From: Salimicrobium flavidum
GTDB taxonomy: Bacteria > Bacillota > Bacilli > Bacillales > Halobacillaceae
DNA: 64,000 nt
NCBI RefSeq assembly: GCF_900156645.1
Contig: NZ_FTOC01000010.1
Location: forward strand, 1 to 64,000
Direction: 5' to 3'
Below are positions 54,933-63,030 of this stretch, one piece after another; position 1 is the stretch's first letter; every line of letters starts with the position of its first letter. Below the pieces are notes generated by a model. That model did not search any database. It was given only the letters and a program-made list of their open reading frames with translations, and had not been told where the DNA came from. The position numbers and the translations under genes are program-made.

Positions 54933-55526
54933 TTGATGGCTGGATGCAATCAAGAGATTGTGCCGGGAAGCTCACCGAATGATTCTATAGAAAACGTGAA
55001 GGACCAGGGGGAAGGGCTACTTGATGGTGTAAAAGGAGAGCTGGGTCAAGAAATATCTGATTTTGAAGCGGATACGGAAGAATGGATTCTTGATAATGCT
55101 AATAACTTTTTCACGGAAGAAACATCGACCACGCAGCGTGTCGATTAGGTTGTGGATGGCGACACGATCAAGTTAGTCAACGGTGATAGTGTGCGTTTTT
55201 TGAGCATTGATTCTCCGGAATCCACTGGTGAGTACGAAAATGACCCTATGCCTTACGGAGAAGAAGCTAGTGCATTCGTAAAGGAGCATGTCCCCGGGGG
55301 AAGCCTGATTACTATTGTCTTCGATGGAGACAAGCGGGACAAGTACGATAGACTGTTGGGTTACATAGAGCTCCCCGATGGCCGTGATCTCAACAAAATG
55401 TTGCTAGAAAAAGGGGATGCCGAGATAGCGTACGTCTATGATGATTATGAAAGACTAGGCGCTTACCGAGAAGCCGAAGAACAAGCAAAACAACAAAACA
55501 AAGGAATATGGAAACTAAATGGGTGA
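54933..55526 (+). pseudogene. Thermonuclease (SNase) lipoprotein, truncated and with amber codon
   Basis: The upstream frame reads AIFLMAGCNQ, a lipobox whose preceding signal residues were cut away at the palindrome. After a 70-residue acidic linker an in-frame TAG (55146-55148) interrupts TQRVD|VVDGDTIK. The nuclease core then follows: VRFLSIDSPES (Arg and Glu of the active site), YGEEASAFVKEH, DKYDRLLGYIEL (second Arg) and AEIAYVYDDYERL. All three catalytic residues survive. A GTG at 55152 could start a cytosolic 124-residue piece, which would lack export. Confidence 0.75.
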
Positions 55527-55617
55527 AAAGCGCGTATAAACGAAAAAAGTATTGAAAAGATGTTCACTGAATAATCAAGATGAAATCCGATAGTGTGAAA
55601 GAAGCTTTCCTAGAACA

Positions 55618-56139
55618 TTAATCCACTACTTCGATTTTCATTGAATCAAGAGAGAGCTTTGCTTTTTCAAGTTTTTTAAATGTTTTCGACATATCTTCTT
55701 CTATATAGTCTTTGTTACCTTTTCCATCAATCATTTGACCATTTATCTCTAAAGAAGAGGTTCTAGCAATTAAGTTGTATGTTCCTTTCTTACTAATTGT
55801 AAAGGTTGCTTCATAATGAAGAGACTGTTTAGGGGCAAGGTTCGTTGTTAGTTGAATATCTTCTCCACGTGAAATTTCCTGGTTTGCGACACTAAATAAC
55901 ATAGGGGGGCGTCCATGACTTAATTTTATAGGACTTTCAGATTCATTCGAGATTTCTCCCTTAACAGAAAATTGTTTACCTTTTTCTACTTTTTGAGGAT
56001 AAATAATTGAAAATGATAGTCTCTCTGATGCTATTGATATTTCTGTATTTTCATTATTGACATCAGTTTTTTCATTATTACACCCGGTTAATAGTGCAAA
56101 AGAAGATAGTAATACTATCAAAGTAGAAAATATTCTAAT
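55618..56139 (-). CDS. Lipoprotein with BsuPI-like Ig-fold domain
   Basis: A roughly 173-residue lipoprotein. The lipobox ALLTGCNN places the lipidated Cys near residue 20. The mature part (FSIIYPQKVEKGKQFSVKG, YEATFTISKKGTYNLIAR) resembles the BsuPI intracellular proteinase-inhibitor/Ig-like fold. No ATG is available: a TTG at 56121 has no ribosome site and gives a short signal without a positive charge. ATT at 56139, five bases after GGAGGGGAG, gives MRIFSTLIVLLSSF, a better signal peptide. It is divergent from a broken serine-protease gene, so an inhibitor-protease pairing is possible. Confidence 0.6.
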   Translation of the reverse strand: MRIFSTLIVLLSSFALLTGCNNEKTDVNNENTEISIASERLSFSIIYPQKVEKGKQFSVKGEISNESESPIKLSHGRPPMLFSVANQEISRGEDIQLTTNLAPKQSLHYEATFTISKKGTYNLIARTSSLEINGQMIDGKGNKDYIEEDMSKTFKKLEKAKLSLDSMKIEVVD

Positions 56140-56196
56140 TATTCTCCCCTCCCTTAACTTTATATAAATCAGGTTATATTTAGTATTTTACCCTCA

Positions 56197-56226
56197 TTAG
56201 ACATAATTGTAAATAAATGATAGAAT
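56197..56226 (+). promoter_or_regulatory. Promoter of the protease gene
   Basis: TTAGAC, 18 bases, TAGAAT, ending 22 bases before the ATG at 56249. Confidence 0.5.
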
Positions 56227-56248
56227 TTTCAAAAAAGGAGGAAGTTAA

Positions 56249-57097
56249 ATGAAGTTTGTCAACAAATTAGCCGTTGTTTTTTCGCTTTGTTCTTGTTTAG
56301 TATTATTAATTGGTTTTTCTGTAAGCGCTTCATCACAAAATTCGTTCGAAGTAATAGGCAACACAATTAATGATGAAGAAAAAAAGATTTCCGAAGATTT
56401 TCAACCTATTAGAGACACTGTAGAAGATACTATTGTATCGGAATTCGGTACAGATTTTCTTCATAATAATGTTTCAGTAACTATGGAATATAAAGGGAAA
56501 AAAAGTAGAATAGTGATTAATTATAAAGAAAACGATAAACATTTTAAAAAAATTAAGAAATTAATTCAAAAGTCAGTCCCGGAACAAAAGATTAAATTTA
56601 ACAAAATAGACTACACACCAGAAGAGCTACATAAATTCACTAAAGAGATGATTGACTATATGAAAAGCAATAATACAGTGAGGAATAAGTTAGCTGGTAT
56701 TGACCCTGATGCAGATAAAAGTGTGATTTATGTTCTTTACAAAGAAAAGTTATCAAATATTGAAAAAAGCAATTTCAAGTCTATATTCAAAAAAACAAAA
56801 TTCGTGAAGACCAAAAAGAACTCTGGTTTTAAGGAGGAGATAAGCAGATCTAAAAACTATAACAAATTAGGAGGAGGTATCAGAATCGACGATGGTGGTG
56901 GATGCACCGCTAATTCTGTGGCTAGAAAAGATACTAGGTGGTTTTTGATTACTGCAGGTCATTGCCTAGAAGCGGATGGAGGCTATACCTTACAGAATAA
57001 TTTGATTGTAGGGACTGACCACGCCCAATTAGATGGGCGTGATATTGATGCAGGAGTTGTACTGCTTGATAGTACTTCAAGTATAACAAGATATTGA
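56249..57097 (+). pseudogene. S1-family serine protease, lacking its catalytic serine
   Basis: A signal peptide (1-28, ending SVSASS) and a Lys-rich pro-region of about 175 residues precede a trypsin-like domain. The catalytic His is in WFLITAGHCLEA and the Asp in GRDIDAGVVLL. The frame stops at 57095-57097 before any GDSGG motif. Reading on in another frame gives QDIDVYTDDTVVEIP, so a frameshift lies near 57085, and that frame too stops soon. The rest of the domain is gone. AGGAGG precedes ATG. Alpha-lytic-type enzymes with pro-regions are the closest analogy. Confidence 0.75.
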
Positions 57098-57160
57098 TGT
57101 TTATACAGATGATACAGTGGTTGAAATACCATAATATAATATCTTCAAAGGAGATTTTTC

Positions 57161-57206
57161 AATTAAGAAGAGGAGAAGCACTATGTGTCTTCTCCTCTTC
57201 TTAATT
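57161..57206 (+). terminator. Long perfect hairpin after the protease remnant
   Basis: AATTAAGAAGAGGAGAAG and CTTCTCCTCTTCTTAATT are an 18-bp perfect palindrome with a 10-base loop, followed by TCTTATTTAATT. It is likely a terminator. Confidence 0.7.
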
Positions 57207-57278
57207 CTTATTTAATTAACAGGGGAAGCTCAATAAATTTGCGTTTCTATATCAAATGCACCCTGGCACGCAAAAAAT

Positions 57279-57614
57279 TGGATCGTCAACACAAAACTAG
57301 ACCATTTTGTTAAGGTGTTTCCGGCGATAAGCGGCCGGGGTAAGGTAGCCTAACGTCCCGTGAATGCGGATGTTATTGTACCAGTGAACATAATCGAATA
57401 AGGCGAGCTCCAATTCCTGAAGCGTTTCAAATGTTTCTCCATAGATGAATTCCGTTTTCAGTACCTTATATGTAGCTTCGGCAACGGCATTGTCATAAGG
57501 GCATCCTTTTTCACTCAGGGAACGATCAATATCAAAGGTTTCAAGTAATTCTTCGATGGCCTGGTTTTTAAACTCGTTGCCTCTGTCGGTATGAAAGAGG
57601 TGAATGTCCCTCAA
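57279..57614 (-). mobile_element. IS3-family insertion sequence fragment (transposase OrfB C-terminus)
   Basis: The minus-strand frame 57297-57614 encodes the last 105 residues of an IS3/IS150-type integrase-core transposase: catalytic Asp in HTDRGNEF, catalytic Glu in DNAVAEATYKVLKTEF, and HWYNNIRIHGTLGYLTPAAY. The terminal inverted-repeat-like TGGATCGTCAACACAAAACT is adjacent at 57279. OrfA and most of OrfB are missing: similarity ends at about 57615, where phage sequence begins. This is a dead remnant. Confidence 0.85.
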
Positions 57615-57738
57615 GTTGAATCTGATACGGAAAGGTTAGAAAATATTATGGATTACCTTAAACATTGAGGACCAGAACTTAAAAAAGAAGTTAGAGCTTA
57701 AGCTGAGAGCTTTAAATGCTCAGGAATCCTTTCAGAAC

Positions 57739-58194
57739 ATGGTTCGATACGAAAGACTTCGAGGAGATGGCTTTACAGCATTGGGAATGACTGAAAGCCA
57801 AGACTTTCAATTGAGTGATTCAGTAGAAACTGCAAGGCTAAAATCCGTAGACTATTTACATCCATTTTCTTCTCGGAAGGTTTCAAAGATGAATGTCATT
57901 GACGATGTTTTTTCTCCTGAATTCGGAGGGCTAGATCCAGACAAGCTCGATTGGTCATTTAGCTTCAATCCATTATGGAAACTAGATAGCCAATCGGATG
58001 CCGAAATTCGTAAGAAGGTTGCTGAAACGGATGCGATTTATCTTACAAACCAAGTCATTACATCCGATGAAGTTCGTGAAAAGCGCTTCAAAGGATCATC
58101 CCTAAGTGCCGAGCTAGACTTCAGTGAGGATGAACTAACTGAATTGGATAAGAGCATCCAAGACGCGAGGGATAGCCATGGTCAATCAACCTAA
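57739..58194 (+). pseudogene. Phage portal protein (DUF1073-like), internally deleted
   Basis: The N-terminal part (MVRYERLRGDGFTALGMTES) resembles the region before the core of DUF1073 portals; the frame extends upstream to about 57665. The end, FSFNPLWKLDSQSDAEIRKK and TNQVITSDEVREKRF, matches the portal C-terminus. Real portals have about 450 residues, but here both parts are joined within 151, so the middle has been deleted in frame near EFGGLDPD. It overlaps the next gene by 17 bases, the normal phage head-gene order. Confidence 0.7.
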
Positions 58195-59011
58195 AGTGCC
58201 AAAGAGTTCTTTTCCTACAGCCATTTCCGTCAGTTATTACCCCGGGAAAAGTCAGCTTGTGGATCTTAACAGAAAGAATCTGTGGAATGTTTTTACCAAC
58301 GAAATAAAACCTTTGATTTATGAATACCGCCGTCAGATGGATAGCGGTCTTTTTGTCGTTGATTTTGAGAACATTCTTGCTAAAATCACCAACCTGTTGC
58401 AAAAGGATCGTGAGTTCTCAACTCAATTTGTGTTTTCACCAAAGGCTATAAATGAGTTAGCCAATAGCTTTGTAAAATCTATAAATGCTTTTAGCAAGGA
58501 CACTTTCAAGGGTCAAATGCAGAAGGTACTAGGTATTGACCCTATTGGTCGAGAGACGTGGTTAGAGTCTTTCATGGGATCCGCCGTCAGTGAAAATGTC
58601 AGCTGGATTAAAAGTATCGATAAAGACTATCACGATAAAATCCAAACCATCGTGCTACAGGGTGTCCGGCGTGGTCAATCCATTAATGAAATGGCTGAAG
58701 CGATTAGCAAGGCATCAGGAGCAAGTAAGACGAGAGCGAAGTTTATAGCACGAGACCAATCCGGGAGCATCCTGGGGGACTTAACTAGGACTAGACATCT
58801 TAATGCTGGCATGAAGAAGTTTGTTTGGCGTGATAGCGATGATGAGCGTGTAAGAGATAGCCACGCTGATTTAGATGGGAATGTGTTCACATGGAAAGAC
58901 GGAGCGACGGTTAAGGGGCGCGAGGAAGTCTCTCAGTTAATGCAACGGCAAAAGAATTTGAAAACAGAAAAAGTGAATGATGAGGATAATAGAGTCCGCC
59001 GTAAAGGGTAG
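58178..59011 (+). CDS. Phage minor head protein (Mu gpF/SPP1 gp7-like)
   Basis: A 277-residue protein with the head-morphogenesis motif region AKFIARDQSGSILGDLTRTRH and VWRDSDDERVRDSHADLDGNVFTW. The family normally continues into PG.D..CRC within 20-30 residues; here the tail reads VKGREEVSQLMQRQKNLKTE and stops, so the C-terminus is probably altered by rearrangement. Its place after a portal gene fits tailed-phage head modules. It is likely a decaying prophage gene, although the frame itself is open. Bases 59012-59157 are noncoding and hold an AAAAGAGA/TCTCTTTT hairpin. Confidence 0.7.
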   Translation: MVNQPKVPKSSFPTAISVSYYPGKSQLVDLNRKNLWNVFTNEIKPLIYEYRRQMDSGLFVVDFENILAKITNLLQKDREFSTQFVFSPKAINELANSFVKSINAFSKDTFKGQMQKVLGIDPIGRETWLESFMGSAVSENVSWIKSIDKDYHDKIQTIVLQGVRRGQSINEMAEAISKASGASKTRAKFIARDQSGSILGDLTRTRHLNAGMKKFVWRDSDDERVRDSHADLDGNVFTWKDGATVKGREEVSQLMQRQKNLKTEKVNDEDNRVRRKG

Positions 59012-59157
59012 GGCTCTTTCTTACGATTAGTCAAGTGATTTCTGGAAATTTTTTCAAAAGAGATGACCTTCTCTTTTTGAGGAGTAGAAATCATATTTTA
59101 AGCCACACTAAACAACCCTCATGATGTCTAAATTTCAAAAGGGGAGAGACTGTGGTA

Positions 59158-60387
59158 TCATGTAGGTGAGATGATGCAGGGTGCTAGCCTGTAATCATAC
59201 ATCTCGTTTTGGTTGACCAAAAAGAATATTGTTTTCAGGAGCTTGTTCATGTAAGCGACGACCGCAACCTTATGACATTTGTTATTGGGTTGCTTTTTTA
59301 ATTTGTAATAATAATCAACGATATGATTGTCTCCTGATAGCTGACTCCTGATCATATTTAAGATGATGATATACAGAAGTTTTCGGAGATGCTTATTCCC
59401 GCGTTTGTTGATCTTATCCTTAGCCAGGAATTTTCCGGACTGATATCGACGGATATCAATCCCGCAATAGGCATTCAACTGTTTATGCGTAGGAAAACGC
59501 CTTACATCACCAATTTCCGCTATGAGGCGCACCGCACTATGTTCACCTATGGCAGGGATACTTCTCAGAATGCGAAACTCTTCCAGAGGTTCGGCTAATT
59601 TCGTCATCTTTTGTATACACGCATCCTTCTGGTGGAGAAGTTCCTGGAATCTAACCGCATACATACGCGCCTGATCACAGATGACATCTGTGCTGCGGGC
59701 GGCAGGGTAGGAATTGCTTGCTGCCTCTAATAACTGGATCGCCTTTTCTTCTGCTTTTTTGGGGGAGATCCTCTTCCCTGTGTTTTTGAGTAACTTATTC
59801 TTAATGACTGTTTTTGAATGGGGAAGCACCAGGTCAGGGTGGGGAAAGAGTTGGATGAGATTCAGAAACAGTGCCGACTTGGTCGTGAACATCGTCTCGA
59901 TCTACGGGAAGGTCTCTTGTAAGGCCCTGTGCAACCTATTTCGGACAATGCTGAGTTCCTCATCCAATTCCTCATAATACCTGGAGAGTTGATTCAATTG
60001 ACGGAAGCGATCCCCGGACTCTTCTTTAATTCGGCGTTCATACGCGAAGTGAGTCAGGGCTAACTGATGCGCGTCGCTGCGATCGGTCTTGTGAATCCGC
60101 AGACCGTCACTTTGAAGCTTCGCTTCAAGAGGGTTCAATAAACAATAGTCGTAGCCATTGTCGCGCATGAAGCGTTCTAACGGTTTGGAATAACTGCCGG
60201 TTGCCTCAAATACGATGCGTGGTTGTTTTCCATAAACATCGGTTATGTTGTCGATCAATTCTTGCAGAGCTTGAAATTCAGACTTGGAATGGATGACTTC
60301 CCTTTCCAGATCGCATTTCTTCAAAGGATTGTATAAAACGAAATAGCTTTTCCCCATACTGACATCGAAGGCCAGGACATGGTTCAT
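59158..60387 (-). pseudogene. IS110-family transposase with in-frame amber codon
   Basis: The N-terminal part (60387 down to 59902) has the DEDD RuvC-like catalytic residues: Asp in AFDVSMGK, Glu in VFEATGSYSK, and Asp pair in HKTDRSDAHQ. A TAG at 59902-59904 follows QETFP. The frame goes on unchanged through residues 165-409, with the Tnp20 region (LRSIPAIGEHSAVRLIAEIG, NAYCGIDIRRYQSGKF, NKRGNKHLRK). Only this one stop breaks a 409-residue transposase. IS110 recombinases insert without terminal inverted repeats, using a bridge RNA. The element separates the phage gpF-like and DUF2213 genes. Confidence 0.85.
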
Positions 60388-60580
60388 AACATCTCCTCCA
60401 TTCCTCTGGATTGAAGCTTCACCACTCCTTATTCAATCTCATTTCTTATACACGATCTCCAAGGATCCAACATACTCAAACCTGACTTGAATAAGGTGGG
60501 TGAAGGTAGCCGGTTTTTATTACGAATTCAAGATCCTAAGAGCCCTCCGGCTTACTCTTCCCCTCTACTATAATTAAAAA
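60388..60580 (-). other. Noncoding 5' end of IS110 element, candidate bridge RNA locus
   Basis: About 190 bases upstream of the transposase without a coding frame. In IS110-group elements the bridge RNA that pairs with donor and target DNA is encoded in this left noncoding end. Several short inverted segments are present. The RNA itself is inferred from position only. Confidence 0.4.
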
Positions 60581-60616
60581 TAGTAGTACAAACCAATGCC
60601 TTGGTTCGTACTACTA
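60581..60616. repeat. Perfect hairpin at the IS110/phage boundary
   Basis: TAGTAGTAC-AAACCAA and TTGGTTC-GTACTACTA pair over 16 positions with a single mismatch and a 4-base loop. It could be a terminator, a structural end of the element, or its insertion target. Confidence 0.6.
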
Positions 60617-60651
60617 ATCTTAGTATGTTTTTAATGCTTGAAGGGGGGAGT

Positions 60652-61308
60652 TTGAGTAAGAAGCAACGTTTTGATCGAGCGTTTATTAAAGATTACAACG
60701 CAACTGAAGAAGGTTACTTGACCGTTAGGGATGTTGTGACCAAGCCGGGGGTTTATCCCTATGGACGTGAGGATGGCTCGATTCAAAATGAGCTCAAGCA
60801 TCCGGGTGACATTTATTCCGATCGTACGGTCCAATCTTGTAATGCAAAGCCCGTCACTGACGACCACCCTAATGAGCCTGTCAACATGAAGAACATCAAA
60901 GCATATGGGAAAGGGATGTCACACACGGACGCAAAAGTCCAAAGTGGTGACATTATGGTTGGCTTTACGATTACGGACGAGGCACTTATTGAAAAAATTT
61001 ATGACGGTAAGCGTGAAATCAGCTTAGGGTTCATGACAGACCTGGTTGCTGAAGATGGTACCTATAACAATAAGAATTATCAGTTTAGGCAAACCAATGT
61101 AGAAGTGAATCACATCGCTACCGTAGATCAAGGGCGGGTAGGACCCGAGGCAGCTATAAAGGGGGACGCCTGCAGGACTAGCATGAAAGTGAAATCACCG
61201 GAATCGATCCTAGGGAGAATCCAGAAAGTCCAGAGTCAAAGCCTGAGGCAAGTCTCGTCTGGCAGGTACGAAAATCAACAACAAACGATAACAGAGCCGA
61301 TATTTTAA
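60652..61308 (+). CDS. Phage DUF2213 protein (head/protease-scaffold module)
   Basis: A 218-residue protein with EGYLTVRDVVTKPGVYPYG, KPVTDDHPNEPVN and EVNHIATVDQGRVGPEA, the conserved parts of DUF2213, a head-maturation protease/scaffold-related family coded next to portal and gpF genes in tailed phages. The TTG at 60652 follows AAGGGGGGAG and gives the normal MSKKQRFDRAF start. The C-terminal tail after GRVGPEA (residues 165-218) looks unrelated to the family, so it may be truncated. Confidence 0.75.
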   Translation: MSKKQRFDRAFIKDYNATEEGYLTVRDVVTKPGVYPYGREDGSIQNELKHPGDIYSDRTVQSCNAKPVTDDHPNEPVNMKNIKAYGKGMSHTDAKVQSGDIMVGFTITDEALIEKIYDGKREISLGFMTDLVAEDGTYNNKNYQFRQTNVEVNHIATVDQGRVGPEAAIKGDACRTSMKVKSPESILGRIQKVQSQSLRQVSSGRYENQQQTITEPIF

Positions 61309-61350
61309 GGATTCATATCGAGTATGTGAAGGTCAAAGGTTTCCTCAGAA

Positions 61351-61378
61351 TAAAAAAAGGAAGGCCTGAATGCCTCCC
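61351..61378 (-). terminator. Terminator of the toxin-antitoxin operon
   Basis: On the minus strand GGGAGGC-ATTCAG-GCCTTCC is followed by seven T, 21 bases past the antitoxin stop. Confidence 0.8.
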
Positions 61379-61398
61379 TCTGCATAATTCACATATCC

Positions 61399-61689
61399 TT
61401 AGGATTTGATAAGATCTTCGCCTTCGTTCGTTCCATCAATAACTAAAGGAGTATTCAACACTCGTGAAATACTATATAAGGTTGATTCGCGGGGTTCGGT
61501 AAGCCCACTTTCAATCCTCGCTATAGTAGATTTAGCAACACCGACTGCATCAGCTAATTGTTGCTGAGTTATTTTTTTCTCATGCCTTGCCTTGATTATT
61601 TGAGCAGATACTCGGGCATTTTGTTTTAATTCGTCAACGCGTTTTTTTCCAACTACACCGGCCAGTCTTTCTCCAAAGTCTTTTTCCAA
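61399..61689 (-). CDS. XRE-family antitoxin (HigA-like)
   Basis: A 96-residue DNA-binding protein. The helix-turn-helix is at residues about 33-88 (MTQQQLADAVGVAKS-like TQQQLADAVGVAKSTIARIE). It begins at TTG behind GGGTGAGG. It follows a RelE/HigB-like toxin gene by five bases: a toxin-first order, as in higBA systems. It should bind and neutralise the toxin and repress the operon. Confidence 0.85.
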   Translation of the reverse strand: MEKDFGERLAGVVGKKRVDELKQNARVSAQIIKARHEKKITQQQLADAVGVAKSTIARIESGLTEPRESTLYSISRVLNTPLVIDGTNEGEDLIKS

Positions 61690-61694
61690 CTACC

Positions 61695-62042
61695 TCACCC
61701 TTTCTTGATAGGATACTTCGGTGGATTTTCTCCACAATATTCAAAGTAAGCATCCTCAGCTGGAATAATATCTTTTCTCTTAATGTCGCCATTGTACTGT
61801 TTATCAAAATGATGCATAAGAACAACTTTGTGATAATCGTGAATCGTATATAGGATTCGATGATTACCACTCCCTTTTGATTGAATTCCCCATCTACAAA
61901 TCTTCTCTAGTGTTGTATTCCTCGTAATTGGTTTGATGAGTAGAGGAGGTTCTTCTTCAGCATTTTCTATAAGCTCATTTTCAAAGTTCTGAACAGTTCC
62001 ATTTCTTTTGGCATATTCAATACTGAAAAAGTTTTTGTCCAT
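61695..62042 (-). CDS. RelE/HigB-like toxin (phage Gp49 type)
   Basis: A 115-residue protein. NTTLEKICRWGIQSKGSGNHRILYTIHDY and VLMHHFDKQ correspond to the RelE/ParE fold of phage Gp49/HigB-type toxins, mRNA-cleaving enzymes acting on the ribosome. The ATG at 62042 follows GGAAGG by eight bases. It lies in the prophage remnant and is intact, so the pair could stabilise the island. Confidence 0.8.
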   Translation of the reverse strand: MDKNFFSIEYAKRNGTVQNFENELIENAEEEPPLLIKPITRNTTLEKICRWGIQSKGSGNHRILYTIHDYHKVVLMHHFDKQYNGDIKRKDIIPAEDAYFEYCGENPPKYPIKKG

Positions 62043-62272
62043 AATGTCTACCTTCCACAACTGATTATCGATGCTTATATGATAGCATAAATGCACCTAA
62101 AATTAAAAGTTGTTCTTCTATTGTTATGGCTACGTTAAAGAATATTGGTGATTTTCTTGTTGAACTAAAGGGCAAGTTTGTCTAATGGTGAAACTTCAAT
62201 TTTCCTCATTCGTATGTAGGATATATTTAACGGAAAAATATGTGTGAAATTTAAATCAAGGGAGTGTTAAAT

Positions 62273-62455
62273 ATGTCTGATGATTTCATTACTATAGTAG
62301 CCATAGTTTCTCTTATGATATGGATTGCGGTTTCCAAAGAAGCTGTAAAACCTTCAAAAGAGATCAATTGGCGAAAAATGATAACTTTACTGTCTGCAGG
62401 ATCTTTGTCGGCATTGATTATAACCATTTCGCTTGTTCAGAGTCTCCCGTCTTAA
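62273..62455 (+). CDS. Small membrane peptide, 60 aa (right copy)
   Basis: Paralogue of the peptide at 52934: MSDDFITIVAIVSLMIWIAV, polar middle KEAVKPSKEINWRKM, second hydrophobic stretch ALIITISLVQ. The spacing to the following gene (about 200 bases) is the same as in the left copy. The start is the ATG at 62273, with a GGGAGTG site. Function unknown. Confidence 0.6.
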   Translation: MSDDFITIVAIVSLMIWIAVSKEAVKPSKEINWRKMITLLSAGSLSALIITISLVQSLPS

Positions 62456-62654
62456 TTTCCTCAAGAGAGACTTTCAACTGGCCAGTATCTTGTGAAAGGT
62501 GAATTCCATCCAGCAAATCAAGGGTTGTGAAAGAAAATACATAAACTTCAGTATAACTGATCAATCACAGTTAATCTCAAACTATCCCCCGATTAGTGAA
62601 ACCTTTTTCATTTCTGAAACGTCTTTCTAGACGAAAATAAGGGAGGGGTTAGGT

Positions 62655-62936
62655 TTGCAGGGATTAGGAATAATATTTGAGCTGTTAGCTTTAGTTGTCG
62701 ATCACCAATTCACTAAAGAAGTAACAGAAAAAGACGTAGAAAATAATATAGAAAAGTTGAAAAAATATCCCTGGTTCCAGGACTATTTGAAAAACGAGCA
62801 ATACAAGGACTTAATTATCCATCATAAAGATGTACGTCACAGAATCGGAAAGTTTAAGACAGAAAAACTGGATCATGCTCACTATAATACAAAGTGCCAT
62901 GGAAAGCTGGAAAAAGTATTAGAACGCTATAAATGA
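62655..62936 (+). CDS. Conserved hypothetical protein, 93 aa (right copy)
   Basis: Paralogue of 53320-53601. The start is TTG here and GTG there, behind the same GGGAGGGG site, which confirms the start. The histidine-rich centre (HHKDVRHRIGKF, LDHAHYN) is conserved between copies. Family and function unknown. Confidence 0.6.
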   Translation: MQGLGIIFELLALVVDHQFTKEVTEKDVENNIEKLKKYPWFQDYLKNEQYKDLIIHHKDVRHRIGKFKTEKLDHAHYNTKCHGKLEKVLERYK

Positions 62937-63030
62937 CCTGCAAACCAGGTGATTGCCAGGGTTTCTTAGTGCATTAACTTATGCAGCAGTCACATCAAGC
63001 AGAATAAATTGTATAAATGAGGCGATTATC

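Noticed and set aside
55146-59904. Stop-codon recoding (TAG read as amino acid) to explain the neat amber codons in the nuclease and IS110 genes
   Set aside because: TAG is a normal stop here (purS ends with it and the downstream gene overlaps), no recoding hairpin or tRNA was seen, and these two genes are in a decaying island.
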